From NCBI RefSeq assembly GCF_000025965.1, contig NC_006513.1, forward strand, positions 620,001-684,000: a DNA stretch of 64,000 bases, in the 5' to 3' direction. The position numbers and the translations under genes were made by a program. The notes below the pieces were generated by a model. That model had not been told where the DNA came from, searched no databases, and was given only the letters and a program-made list of their open reading frames with translations. Shown here one piece after another: positions 36,526 to 46,438 of the stretch (the first letter of the stretch is position 1; every line of letters begins with the position of its first letter). Source of the DNA: Aromatoleum aromaticum EbN1. Lineage in GTDB: Bacteria > Pseudomonadota > Gammaproteobacteria > Burkholderiales > Rhodocyclaceae.

Positions 36526-37206
36526 ATGACGACCCCGCACACGCCAGAGCTGGCCCGCCTCGCCCACCGCTATCCGGTGATCGCCACGCTGCCCGAATCG
36601 GCCCGGCACCGTCTGTTCGAGACTGCGCGCTGGGCGCGCGTGCCGGCCGGCGCCCTGCTGTTCGACGACCACCAGGCGTGCGAAGGTTTTCCGTTCGTCG
36701 TCGAAGGATCGGTGCGCGTCGTCAAGTGCGCCCCCAACGGCCGCGAACTGCCGCTGTACCGGGTCGCGGCGGGCGAAACCTGCATCATCTCGTCGTCCTG
36801 CCTGCTCGGCCACGAGGACTACAACGCGCGCGGCATCGCCGAATCCGACACGGTGCTGATGCTGCTGCCGAAAGCCGAGTTCGATGCGCTGCTCGGCGAG
36901 CCGGCGTTCCGCAATTTCGTCTTCCACCTGTTCGCCGAGCGTATCGCCGACCTGATGCAGCTGATCGAGGAAGTCGCGTTCCACCGGCTCGACCAGCGCC
37001 TCGCCGGCCAGCTGCTCGGCAAGGGGCGCGTGCTGCACGTCACGCACCAGCAGCTCGCCGACGAGCTCGGCAGCGTGCGCGAATTCATCAGCCGCCTGCT
37101 CAAAGGCTTCGCGGCGCAGGGGCTGGTGAAGCTGTCGCGCGAGCAGATCGAGATCCTCGATCCCGCGGGGCTGCGGCGGATGGCGAGCGAAGGGCGCCAC
37201 GAGTAA
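36526..37206 (+). CDS. Crp/Fnr family transcriptional regulator
   Basis: The 226-residue product has an N-terminal cyclic-nucleotide-like effector domain (VPAGALLFDD, FPFVVEGSVRVVK, GRELPLYRVAAGETCIIS) and a C-terminal winged helix (VTHQQLADELGSVREFISRLL). The N-terminal FNR cysteine quartet is absent, so it does not sense oxygen through an FNR-type cluster; two cysteines (TCIISSSC) sit in the effector domain. The recognition helix keeps the E-x2-SR pattern. A 16-bp palindrome lies 22 bases downstream, ahead of a DUF2892 gene, making that gene the probable target. Confidence 0.93.
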   Translation: MTTPHTPELARLAHRYPVIATLPESARHRLFETARWARVPAGALLFDDHQACEGFPFVVEGSVRVVKCAPNGRELPLYRVAAGETCIISSSCLLGHEDYNARGIAESDTVLMLLPKAEFDALLGEPAFRNFVFHLFAERIADLMQLIEEVAFHRLDQRLAGQLLGKGRVLHVTHQQLADELGSVREFISRLLKGFAAQGLVKLSREQIEILDPAGLRRMASEGRHE

Positions 37207-37228
37207 GGCTGGGGCCAAGGCGCCGCTG

Positions 37229-37244
37229 TGTAACCGAGGTTACA
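37229..37244. promoter_or_regulatory. Palindromic operator, probable Crp/Fnr-type site
   Basis: TGTAACC (37229-37235) and GGTTACA (37238-37244) form a perfect 7-bp inverted repeat with a 2-base centre. It lies between a Crp/Fnr gene and the DUF2892 gene. If transcription starts near 37278 the palindrome would be centred at about -41.5, the position of class II activator sites. The half-site differs from FNR (TTGAT) and CRP (TGTGA). Binding is inferred. Confidence 0.55.
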
Positions 37245-37310
37245 GACCGGGCGACGGTGGAGTGGTCCAATACGCTCGTCATCCACCCCATCGCAACGGA
37301 GAACACCACC

Positions 37311-37505
37311 ATGAATGCAAACGTCGGCGGCATCGACCGGGTCCTGCGCATCGTCGCCGGGCTGGTCCTGGTCATCCTCGCCATCCTCGGCATCGGCAAT
37401 CCCTGGACCTGGATCGGTGTCGTCCCGCTCGCGACCGGGCTGCTCGGCTGGTGCCCGGCCTATACCCTCTTCGGCCTGCGCACCTGCCCGCTCAGGAAAG
37501 CCTGA
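37311..37505 (+). CDS. DUF2892 (YgaP-like transmembrane domain) protein
   Basis: The 64-residue product begins MNANVGGIDRVLRIVAGLV and contains two membrane segments (IVAGLVLVILAILGIG and WIGVVPLATGLLGWCPAY) plus the conserved CP motifs (GWCPAYTLFGLRTCP) of DUF2892. The same domain forms the membrane part of rhodanese YgaP. Cysteine pairs suggest sulfur or redox handling. It follows the Crp/Fnr gene and the palindrome at 37229, an arrangement pointing to direct regulation. ACGGAGAAC precedes the ATG. Confidence 0.88.
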   Translation: MNANVGGIDRVLRIVAGLVLVILAILGIGNPWTWIGVVPLATGLLGWCPAYTLFGLRTCPLRKA

Positions 37506-37583
37506 GCGCCACGGCGATCCGCCTCGACGCCTACCCGTGACCGGCGCCGAGGCGCCCCTGGGTCGGCGCACACCGCACCAAGA

Positions 37584-38381
37584 TCACGCGTTCGCGAGCG
37601 CGCGCGGCGACTTCGCCGCGATGTAGTTCGTGATCGCGACGTAGTCGGCGACGGTCAGGCGTTCGCCGCGCAGGCCCGGGTCGATCCCGAGCGCGGGAAA
37701 ATCCGCTTCGTCGAGCCATTCGCGCAGCGTATTGCGCAGCGTCTTGCGGCGCTGGCCGAACGCGGCGGCGACGACGCGCTCGAGCAGCGCCTCGTCCTTC
37801 GCGGTGCGCTGCTCTGCCGGCAGCGGCACCATGCGGACGATGCTCGACGTGACTTTCGGCGCCGGGCGGAACGCCCCGGGCGGCACGTCGAACAGCCGCC
37901 CCATGCGGAACCGGTATTGCAGCATCACCGACAGGCGCCCGTAGTCCTCGGTGCCCGGCTCGGCGACCATGCGCATCACGACTTCCTTCTGCAGCATGAA
38001 AGTCATGTCGCGCACCCGGGCCGCGAACTCCGCGAGGTGGAACAGCAGCGGCGTCGAGATGTTGTACGGCAGGTTACCGACGACCCGCAGCGGCGCGCCG
38101 AGCGTGGCGAAATCGAACTTCAGCGCGTCGCCTTCGTGGATCGTCAGCCGCTCCGGCGAATAACGTTCGTGCAGCCGGGCGATCAGGTCGCGGTCGATCT
38201 CGACGACGTGCAGATGACCGAGCCGTTCGACGAGCGGATCGGTCATCGCGCCCAGCCCCGGGCCGATCTCGACGACGGTCTCGCCCGGCACCGGGTGGAT
38301 CGCATCGATGATCTTGCGGATGATGTTGGGGTCGGACAGGAAATTCTGGCCAAAACGCTTGCGCGCGCGGTGTTCGCTCAT
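37584..38381 (-). CDS. rsmA: Ribosomal RNA small subunit methyltransferase A (KsgA)
   Basis: Dimethylates two adjacent adenosines near the 3' end of 16S rRNA. The 265-residue product starts [17 protein letters not shown] and has [15 protein letters not shown] (SAM site), [14 protein letters not shown] (catalytic) and [16 protein letters not shown] at 38381 overlaps the pdxA stop as ATGA, so translation is coupled. The order lptD-surA-pdxA-rsmA is conserved across gamma- and betaproteobacteria. Confidence 0.96.
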   Translation of the reverse strand: MSEHRARKRFGQNFLSDPNIIRKIIDAIHPVPGETVVEIGPGLGAMTDPLVERLGHLHVVEIDRDLIARLHERYSPERLTIHEGDALKFDFATLGAPLRVVGNLPYNISTPLLFHLAEFAARVRDMTFMLQKEVVMRMVAEPGTEDYGRLSVMLQYRFRMGRLFDVPPGAFRPAPKVTSSIVRMVPLPAEQRTAKDEALLERVVAAAFGQRRKTLRNTLREWLDEADFPALGIDPGLRGERLTVADYVAITNYIAAKSPRALANA

Positions 38382-39358
38382 CGTGCGACATCCCGATTGC
38401 ATACCATCGCAGTCGCAAGTTCGACTGCGGCGAACAGGCTGCCCGGATCGGCCCGGCCCGTGCCCGCGAGATCGAGCGCAGTGCCGTGATCGACGGACGT
38501 GCGAATGATCGGCAAGCCCAGCGTGACGTTCACGCCACCGCCGAAGCTCGCGTGCTTGAGCACCGGCAGGCCCTGGTCGTGGTACATCGCGAGCACCGCG
38601 TCGCCCTGCCCGAGCGTATGCGGCACGAACAGCGTGTCGGCAGGCAGCGGTCCGACGAGCCGCATGCCTTCGCCGCGCAGCCGCTCGAGCACCGGCGCGA
38701 TGACGTCGATTTCCTCGCGCCCCATGTGCCCGCCCTCGCCGGCGTGGGGGTTGAGGCCGGCCACGAGAATGCGCGGCGCGGCGAGCCCGAAGCGCCCCGC
38801 CAGATCGGCGTGCAGGATGCGCAGCGTCTCGTCGAGCAGCGCCGGCGTGATCGCTCCGGGCACGGCCGCGAGCGGCAAGTGGGTGGTCGCAAGCGCGACG
38901 CGCAGCCCGCCGCCGACCAGCATCATCACGACGCGCGGCGTGCCGGTGTGCTCGGCCAGGTATTCGGTGTGACCGCTGAACGCGACGCCGGCGTCGTTGA
39001 TGACGCCCTTGTGCACCGGCGCCGTCACGATGGCGCCGAACTCGCCGCTTCGGCAACCGTGCACTGCCCGGTCGAGCAGTGCCAGCACATAGCCGGCATT
39101 GGCAGGATCGAGCCGGCCGGGTCGCGCGGCGACGTTCAGCGGCACGTGCAGCACGTCTAGCACGCCCGCTGCGGCAGGCGCGTCCGGCATGTAGGCGCGC
39201 ACGACTGCCGCGCCGGCTGCGCGCGCCCGGATCAGCTCGAAGTCGCCCAGCACGACCGGGCGCAGCGGCCAGTCACGACGAGAGAGTTGCGCGCACAGCT
39301 CGGGGCCGATGCCGGCCGGCTCGCCGCTGGTGATTGCAAGGATCGGAAGAGAAGCCAC
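38378..39358 (-). CDS. pdxA: 4-hydroxythreonine-4-phosphate dehydrogenase
   Basis: Oxidises 4-phosphohydroxy-L-threonine in the DXP-dependent pathway of vitamin B6 synthesis. The 326-residue product starts with a GTG codon at 39358 and has [36 protein letters not shown] (metal ligand histidine) and [26 protein letters not shown] split over two conserved stretches. Length is normal. It lies between surA (9 bases upstream) and rsmA (4-base overlap). Confidence 0.95.
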   Translation of the reverse strand: MASLPILAITSGEPAGIGPELCAQLSRRDWPLRPVVLGDFELIRARAAGAAVVRAYMPDAPAAAGVLDVLHVPLNVAARPGRLDPANAGYVLALLDRAVHGCRSGEFGAIVTAPVHKGVINDAGVAFSGHTEYLAEHTGTPRVVMMLVGGGLRVALATTHLPLAAVPGAITPALLDETLRILHADLAGRFGLAAPRILVAGLNPHAGEGGHMGREEIDVIAPVLERLRGEGMRLVGPLPADTLFVPHTLGQGDAVLAMYHDQGLPVLKHASFGGGVNVTLGLPIIRTSVDHGTALDLAGTGRADPGSLFAAVELATAMVCNRDVAR

Positions 39359-39367
39359 GGTGCCGAG

Positions 39368-40732
39368 TTATTCCTTGCCGGTCCGGTACTCGACATAGGT
39401 GCGGTCGCGCAGCTGGCGCAGCCAATCCTCGAACGCCTCGTCGGCCTTGCGCTCGCGCAGCGCATTGCGGGCCGCGTTGCGCTTGCGCTCGTCGGACACG
39501 TCCTGGAGCCGGCGCGCCTCGACCTGGATCAGATGCCAGCCGAACGGCGAACGCACCGGCGCACTCACTTCGCCCGGTTTGAGCGCGTTCATCGTGCGCT
39601 CGAATTCGGGGACGGTGTCGCCGGGGCTGAGCCAGCCGAGATCGCCGCCTTTCGCCGACGACAGGTCCGCCGAATGGGCTTTCGCGAGCTCGGCGAAACT
39701 GGCGCCGTTGACGACCCGCTCGCGCAGCCCGAGCAGGCGGCTTTCCGCCTCGCTGTCGTTGAGGATTTCCGAAGTCCGGATCAGGATGTGACGCGCCCGC
39801 GTCTGTTCGAGCTGTTGCGGCCCGGCCGCCGCGCCGCCACGCCTGTCGAGGAGCTTGACGATATGCAGGCCCGCCGAACTGCGCAGCACGGGCGACACGC
39901 TGCCGGGACTCAGCTCGCGCACCGCCTCGGCAAACAGCGGCGGCAGGCGGTCGCGGCTGCGCCAGCCGAGCGCACCGCCGTTCATCGCATCGGGCGCATC
40001 GGAATAGCTCGCGGCGACACGCGCGAAGTCGTCACCCGAATTGAGCCGCTGTTTCGCGGTTTCGGCGCGCGCGACGAGGCCGGCCATCTGCTGCTGCGTT
40101 GCCGCTTCGGGCACGCGGATCAGGATGTGGGCGAGCTCGAATTCCTCGCCGGACAGCGCATCGGCATTGTTCGCGAGGAAGTTGTCGACTTCCGCGTCGG
40201 TCACGACGATGCGGTTGTCGACTTCGCGCTCGCGCAGCCGCGTCAACAGGATTTCGGTGCGGATATTGTCGCGGAAGCGGCTCCAGCTGACGCCGTCCTT
40301 TTCGAGCGCAGCCTGCAACTGCGCTATGGTCAGGCGGTTGCTCTCCGCGATCCGCGCGATCGCCCGTTCGAGCGTCGCCTCGTCGACCTGCAGCGACGTC
40401 TCGCGCGCCAGCTGCAGCTGCGCCCGCTCGAGCACCAGACGCTCCAGCAGCTGCCGCTCGAGCACGTCGGCGGGCGGCTGCGGCGTGCCCTGGCGGTTCA
40501 GCTGGTGAATCGCCTGCTCGACCCGCTCACGCAATTCCCTCGCCGTGATGACTTCGTTGTTCACGACTGCGGCGATGTGGTCGACTTCGACGGAGCGGGG
40601 ATTGGCCGCATGAGCCGGAAACAGGGCTGTGGCGCAGGACAGGGCGGCGAACAGGACGAGGCTGAGGCGCGAGGAAATTCGACGCAAGGCAATGCGACGC
40701 AGGGGAATTCGACGCAGGGGAATTCGTATCAT
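39368..40732 (-). CDS. surA: Periplasmic chaperone/peptidyl-prolyl isomerase SurA
   Basis: Chaperone for outer-membrane proteins such as LptD. The 454-residue product has a signal peptide cleaved after ALFPAHA (about residue 42), the chaperone N domain (DHIAAVVNNEVITARELRER), two parvulin domains (around FELAHILIRVPEA and RARHILIRTSEIL) and the C-terminal helix. The signal peptide n-region is unusual: it carries four tandem 5-residue units (RIPLR, RIPLR, RIALR, RISSR) encoded by 15-bp repeats at 40666-40725. It lies just downstream of lptD. Confidence 0.94.
   Translation of the reverse strand: MIRIPLRRIPLRRIALRRISSRLSLVLFAALSCATALFPAHAANPRSVEVDHIAAVVNNEVITARELRERVEQAIHQLNRQGTPQPPADVLERQLLERLVLERAQLQLARETSLQVDEATLERAIARIAESNRLTIAQLQAALEKDGVSWSRFRDNIRTEILLTRLREREVDNRIVVTDAEVDNFLANNADALSGEEFELAHILIRVPEAATQQQMAGLVARAETAKQRLNSGDDFARVAASYSDAPDAMNGGALGWRSRDRLPPLFAEAVRELSPGSVSPVLRSSAGLHIVKLLDRRGGAAAGPQQLEQTRARHILIRTSEILNDSEAESRLLGLRERVVNGASFAELAKAHSADLSSAKGGDLGWLSPGDTVPEFERTMNALKPGEVSAPVRSPFGWHLIQVEARRLQDVSDERKRNAARNALRERKADEAFEDWLRQLRDRTYVEYRTGKE
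40666..40725. repeat. 15-bp tandem repeats in the surA signal peptide region
   Basis: Four consecutive 15-bp units are visible on the plus strand: 40666-40680, 40681-40695, 40696-40710 and 40711-40725. The last two are identical (GACGCAGGGGAATTC); the others differ by a few bases. They encode RIPLR/RIALR/RISSR units on the minus strand and lengthen the positively charged n-region. Confidence 0.8.
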
Positions 40733-40785
40733 GGTTTCTCGAAAAATGAATCGACTCGTGTAATGCTGAAATACGGCCGCCGGAT

Positions 40786-43221
40786 TCAGTAGGCACCGAA
40801 AACGCGGTCGGACACGGGTTCGTTGATCTTGCCATATCCCGCAACGCTGCGTTTGAGCAGATTGACCGGACTGGAACCGACACTGGCCAAGCCGTTGAGT
40901 TCGAGCTGCACGAACAGCGCTTCGGTGACGTCGTCGGGATTGGTCGCGAAACGGTGCACCGCGCTGCGCACCACCCAGCAGCCACCATCGTATTCGAGGC
41001 CCGCGATGGTCTCGGTGATGCGGTTCTCCTTCAGCGAGCGCGTCACGCGCGCGACACCATACCAGCCGCCGCCGAGCGGCCACTGCCCGGAAAGGTCGAG
41101 GTCCTCCAGCACCTCGCGCGAATAACGGTAACCGAGATTGAGCGCCTTCGCGAATTCCGGCTGATAGCGCACGGCGAAGTTGAAGCGCTCCGTCAACTGC
41201 TCGCGCGGGTTGTACTGCCACGCCGAATCGATCGACGAGCTCGTCGTGACCCGCCCGCTGAACGCCGCGAGCATGTCGGCACGGCGCTCGCCGCGGCGCG
41301 GTTCGCCCGGCAGCGCGACGCGCTGTTCGTCGAAGTAGTAGCGCTGGCCGATGGTTGCGCGCATGCGCTCGGCCCCGGTTCCCGGATCGATCAGGCGCGA
41401 CGTCACGGCCGCAGTGACCTGGTTCGCGTCGGCGATGCGGTCGCCGCCGGCATAGAGGTTTTCGGAGAAGATCTGCGCGAAGCCGAAGTCGAAACGGGCC
41501 GTGTCGAAAACCGGGATGTCGTCCTGATTGCGGTACGGCGTGCGCACGTAGTAGATCCGCGGCTCCAGCGTCTGGAGATACTCGCGGGCGAACAGCGTCG
41601 TGTCGCGCTCGAAGTTGAGCCCGCTGTCGAGCGTGAAGATCGGCAGCGACCGCGTGATCGAGTCGCTCTCGCCGGAGAGGTCGCGGTCGAGCGCGTATTG
41701 CGTGTGATGCACGCCGATTTTCGGCGTCACGTAGTAGCCCGGCCGCTCGAACGGCAATGACAGCTGCGGATACAGCGTGAAGCGGCTGCCTTCCGGCTTG
41801 CGGCTATCAGTGTGTTCGAACTGCACGTATTCGCCGCGAAAGCCGAAGACGGTCCCCGCCGCCATGTCTTGCCGGTTCGCGTTCAGCAACAGCTGCGGCA
41901 GGCGCCGGTAAGGGTCTTCGCCGGACAGCGTCTGGTAGCTTTGCACCAGCGCCGACGCGCTCCACCAGTCGCTCGCGACATAGCTGAGCCGGCCTTCGCG
42001 CAGCAGGTTGACCTGCGACGCGACCGACAGGCGCGAGCTGAGGTCTTCGAAATACTGGTCGTCGGAGACGGCGTTCAGGTCGAGCGAACCGTACAGGTTC
42101 GGCGTGATCTGCTGCTGGTGCTGCACCGATCCGAGCGCACGCTCCTCGCCGGTGACGGCATCGCGCGGCAGCCACTCGACACGCGACTCGCCGCGATAGC
42201 CCGGCGTCAGGTAACGGAACTCACCCCCGAGCTGCACGCCGCGTCGCCCCATGAAGCGTGGCGCGAACGTCGCGTCGTAGTTCGGCGCAAGGTTCCAGTA
42301 ATAGGGCACGGAGATATCGACGCCGGCCTTGTTCGAGACGCCGACCGTCGGCGAGAGGAAACCGGACTGGCGCTGGGCGACGAGCGGAAATTCCGCCCAC
42401 GGCCACCAGAAGATCGGCACGTCCTGGAAGATCACCGAGCCGCCGCGCACGACGCCGACTTCACGGTCGTAGTCGAGCTCGAGGTCGCGCGCCTTGATGT
42501 ACCAGTCCGGGTCGTCGGCCTGGCAGGTCGACCACGTGGCGTTCTCCAGGCGATACTGGTTCTCGCCTTCGAAGTGCATCACGTCGGCATGCCCGCTGCC
42601 GGAGATCTCGCGCACCGGCTCGCCAGGCGCCGGATCGGAGCGGCGACTGAAACGGTATTGCGGCGCTTCGAATTCGCCGACCTGCTCGGCGATCTTCAGA
42701 TTGGCACGCGGCCCCTCGACCCGGTCCGTACCCTGCGCCACCAGCACGTTGCCTTCGGCCCGCGCCTCGTCGGTCAGCTCGCTGTAGGTCAGCCGGTCGG
42801 CGGACAGCAGTATTCCGTCGCGGCGCAGCTCGGCATTGCCTTCGGCGACCAGTTCGACTGCTCGCGTTCCGCTGATCTGCTGCGCGCGGATCTCGGTCGC
42901 TCCTGCAGCGATCGGCCCGCTTTCCGCAGGCGCAGCGCCGGCAGCCGGTTCGGCGGGAGTCCCGACCGGTGGCAGCGCCACAGCCGGTGGTGGCGATTCC
43001 GGGGTCGGCAATGACCGCGCCGGTGCAGACGGCTGCGCCTGCACCTCGGGCGCATCCGGGCTTTGAGCCGGCGCCTGTCCGGCCGGGCGTTCCGGCCGGC
43101 TTTTCACCAGGTCCGGCGAAACCACCAGCGGTGGCAATCCTGCCGCCACCGCGGCTCCCGAGAAGCAGCACATCAGCAGCGGGATAAGCTTCAGCCGCGT
43201 TCTCAATCGCGTTTCGCGCAA
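40786..43221 (-). CDS. lptD: LPS-assembly protein LptD
   Basis: Outer-membrane beta-barrel that, with LptE, inserts lipopolysaccharide into the outer leaflet. The 811-residue product has a signal peptide (LKLIPLLMCCFSGAAVAA), a proline/alanine-rich linker of roughly 90 residues, an OstA-like periplasmic domain and a long barrel (LptD_C). The mature protein has only two cysteines, C233 and C748. TTG at 43221 is chosen because GGGGA lies just upstream and it starts the signal peptide; a longer frame to 43335 would overlap the divergent amgK gene. Confidence 0.93.
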   Translation of the reverse strand: MRETRLRTRLKLIPLLMCCFSGAAVAAGLPPLVVSPDLVKSRPERPAGQAPAQSPDAPEVQAQPSAPARSLPTPESPPPAVALPPVGTPAEPAAGAAPAESGPIAAGATEIRAQQISGTRAVELVAEGNAELRRDGILLSADRLTYSELTDEARAEGNVLVAQGTDRVEGPRANLKIAEQVGEFEAPQYRFSRRSDPAPGEPVREISGSGHADVMHFEGENQYRLENATWSTCQADDPDWYIKARDLELDYDREVGVVRGGSVIFQDVPIFWWPWAEFPLVAQRQSGFLSPTVGVSNKAGVDISVPYYWNLAPNYDATFAPRFMGRRGVQLGGEFRYLTPGYRGESRVEWLPRDAVTGEERALGSVQHQQQITPNLYGSLDLNAVSDDQYFEDLSSRLSVASQVNLLREGRLSYVASDWWSASALVQSYQTLSGEDPYRRLPQLLLNANRQDMAAGTVFGFRGEYVQFEHTDSRKPEGSRFTLYPQLSLPFERPGYYVTPKIGVHHTQYALDRDLSGESDSITRSLPIFTLDSGLNFERDTTLFAREYLQTLEPRIYYVRTPYRNQDDIPVFDTARFDFGFAQIFSENLYAGGDRIADANQVTAAVTSRLIDPGTGAERMRATIGQRYYFDEQRVALPGEPRRGERRADMLAAFSGRVTTSSSIDSAWQYNPREQLTERFNFAVRYQPEFAKALNLGYRYSREVLEDLDLSGQWPLGGGWYGVARVTRSLKENRITETIAGLEYDGGCWVVRSAVHRFATNPDDVTEALFVQLELNGLASVGSSPVNLLKRSVAGYGKINEPVSDRVFGAY

Positions 43222-43284
43222 GCGTCTTCCCCAATCGTCAAGAGTCAGCCCGACGGCGAGCGGCCCGGTCGAAGCCTTTGATAA

Positions 43285-45015
<1,731 letters not shown>

Positions 45016-45073
45016 GCGCCGCTCCCGGACAGGGCCCGTTCCGCCGGGTCGAAACCGGGAATCGCCCCCGTGC

Positions 45074-45079
45074 CATAAT
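45074..45079 (+). promoter_or_regulatory. CATAAT -10 element for pepP
   Basis: CATAAT at 45074-45079 predicts a transcript start 7 bases on, at 45086, which is the A of the pepP ATG. No Shine-Dalgarno precedes that ATG. The -35 region is weak. Confidence 0.45.
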
Positions 45080-45085
45080 GAATTC

Positions 45086-46438
45086 ATGAACAGCCTTCCA
45101 GAGCGCCCCGTGCCTGACATCGCCCCGTTTCACGCCCGCCGCGAACGGCTTCTCGCCCGCATGAACGCGCTCGGCGGCGGCATCGCGGTACTGCCGACCG
45201 CTGCCGAATGCACGCGCAACCGGGACACGCACTATCCGTTCCGCCACGACAGCTACTTCCATTACCTGACCGGTTTCGGCGAGCCCGAAGCGGTGGTCGT
45301 GCTGGTTGCCGGCGAATCCCCACGCTCGATCCTGTTCTGCCGCGAGAAGAACAAGGAGCGGGAGATCTGGGACGGCTATCGTTTCGGCCCCGATGCGGCC
45401 GGCGAGCGCTTCGGCTTCGACGAAGCGTGGACGATCGGTGACCTTGACCAGCGCCTGCCCGATCTCCTCGCGAACCAGCCGAAGCTGTGGTGCGCGCTGG
45501 GCTACGAAGCGGACTGGGACGCCCGCGTGATGCGCGCACTGAACGCGGTACGGGCGAACGCGCGCGCCGGCGCAGTGCCGCCGCATGCGATCCACGACGT
45601 GCGCACCGAGCTCGACGAAATGCGCCTCGTGAAGGACGAATCGGAGCTCGCGATCATGCGCCGCGCAGCCGCCATCTCGGGCGACGCGCACCGGCGCGCG
45701 ATGGCCGCAACCCGCCCCGGCCGCCACGAATACGAGATCGAGGCGGAACTCCTGTACAGCTTTCGCCGCGCCGGCAGCCAGTTCCCCGCCTACCCGTCGA
45801 TCGTCGCCAGTGGCCCGAATGCGTGCGTGCTGCACTACGTCGAGAACGACCGCGTGATGGCCGACGGCGAGCTGCTGCTGATCGACGCCGGCTGCGAGCT
45901 CGACGGCTACGCGTCCGACATCACCCGGACGTTTCCCGTCAATGGCCGCTTCACCGGCGCGCAGCGGGACGTCTATGAACTCGTGCTCGCCGCGCAGCGC
46001 GCCGCGAAAGACACGATTCGTCCCGGCGTGCTGTGGAACGACCCGCACGACGCCGCGGTACGGGTCATCGCGCAAGGCCTGCTCGATCTCGGCCTGCTCT
46101 CCGGCACGCTCGATGCCGTCATCGAACAGGACCTCTACCGGCGCTTCTACATGCACCGCACCGGTCACTGGCTCGGCCGCGATGTCCATGACGCCGGCGA
46201 ATACAAGCGCGCCGGCGAGTGGCGGCCGCTCGAACCGGGCATGGTACTGACCGTCGAGCCGGGTTGTTACATCCGCGCCGCCGCCGACGTGCCGGAAGCG
46301 TTCTGGAACATCGGCGTGCGCATCGAGGACGATGCCGTCGTCACCGCAACCGGGTGCGAATTCATCACCGATGCGGCGCCGCGGTCGATCGCCGACATCG
46401 AAGCGGTGATGCGAGAGGGCGCCGGTGCGACAGCCTGA
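45086..46438 (+). CDS. pepP: Xaa-Pro aminopeptidase (PepP)
   Basis: Manganese enzyme that removes the N-terminal residue when proline follows. The 450-residue product has an N-terminal creatinase-like domain (GIAVLPTAAECTRNRDTHYP) and a pita-bread catalytic domain with LLIDAGCELDGYASDITRTF, HRTGHWLGRDVHD and LTVEPGCYI, which supply the five metal ligands. ATG at 45086 has no ribosome site and sits exactly at the predicted transcript start, so leaderless translation is possible. It overlaps ubiH by 14 bases; pepP-ubiH is a conserved pair in proteobacteria. Confidence 0.95.
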   Translation: MNSLPERPVPDIAPFHARRERLLARMNALGGGIAVLPTAAECTRNRDTHYPFRHDSYFHYLTGFGEPEAVVVLVAGESPRSILFCREKNKEREIWDGYRFGPDAAGERFGFDEAWTIGDLDQRLPDLLANQPKLWCALGYEADWDARVMRALNAVRANARAGAVPPHAIHDVRTELDEMRLVKDESELAIMRRAAAISGDAHRRAMAATRPGRHEYEIEAELLYSFRRAGSQFPAYPSIVASGPNACVLHYVENDRVMADGELLLIDAGCELDGYASDITRTFPVNGRFTGAQRDVYELVLAAQRAAKDTIRPGVLWNDPHDAAVRVIAQGLLDLGLLSGTLDAVIEQDLYRRFYMHRTGHWLGRDVHDAGEYKRAGEWRPLEPGMVLTVEPGCYIRAAADVPEAFWNIGVRIEDDAVVTATGCEFITDAAPRSIADIEAVMREGAGATA

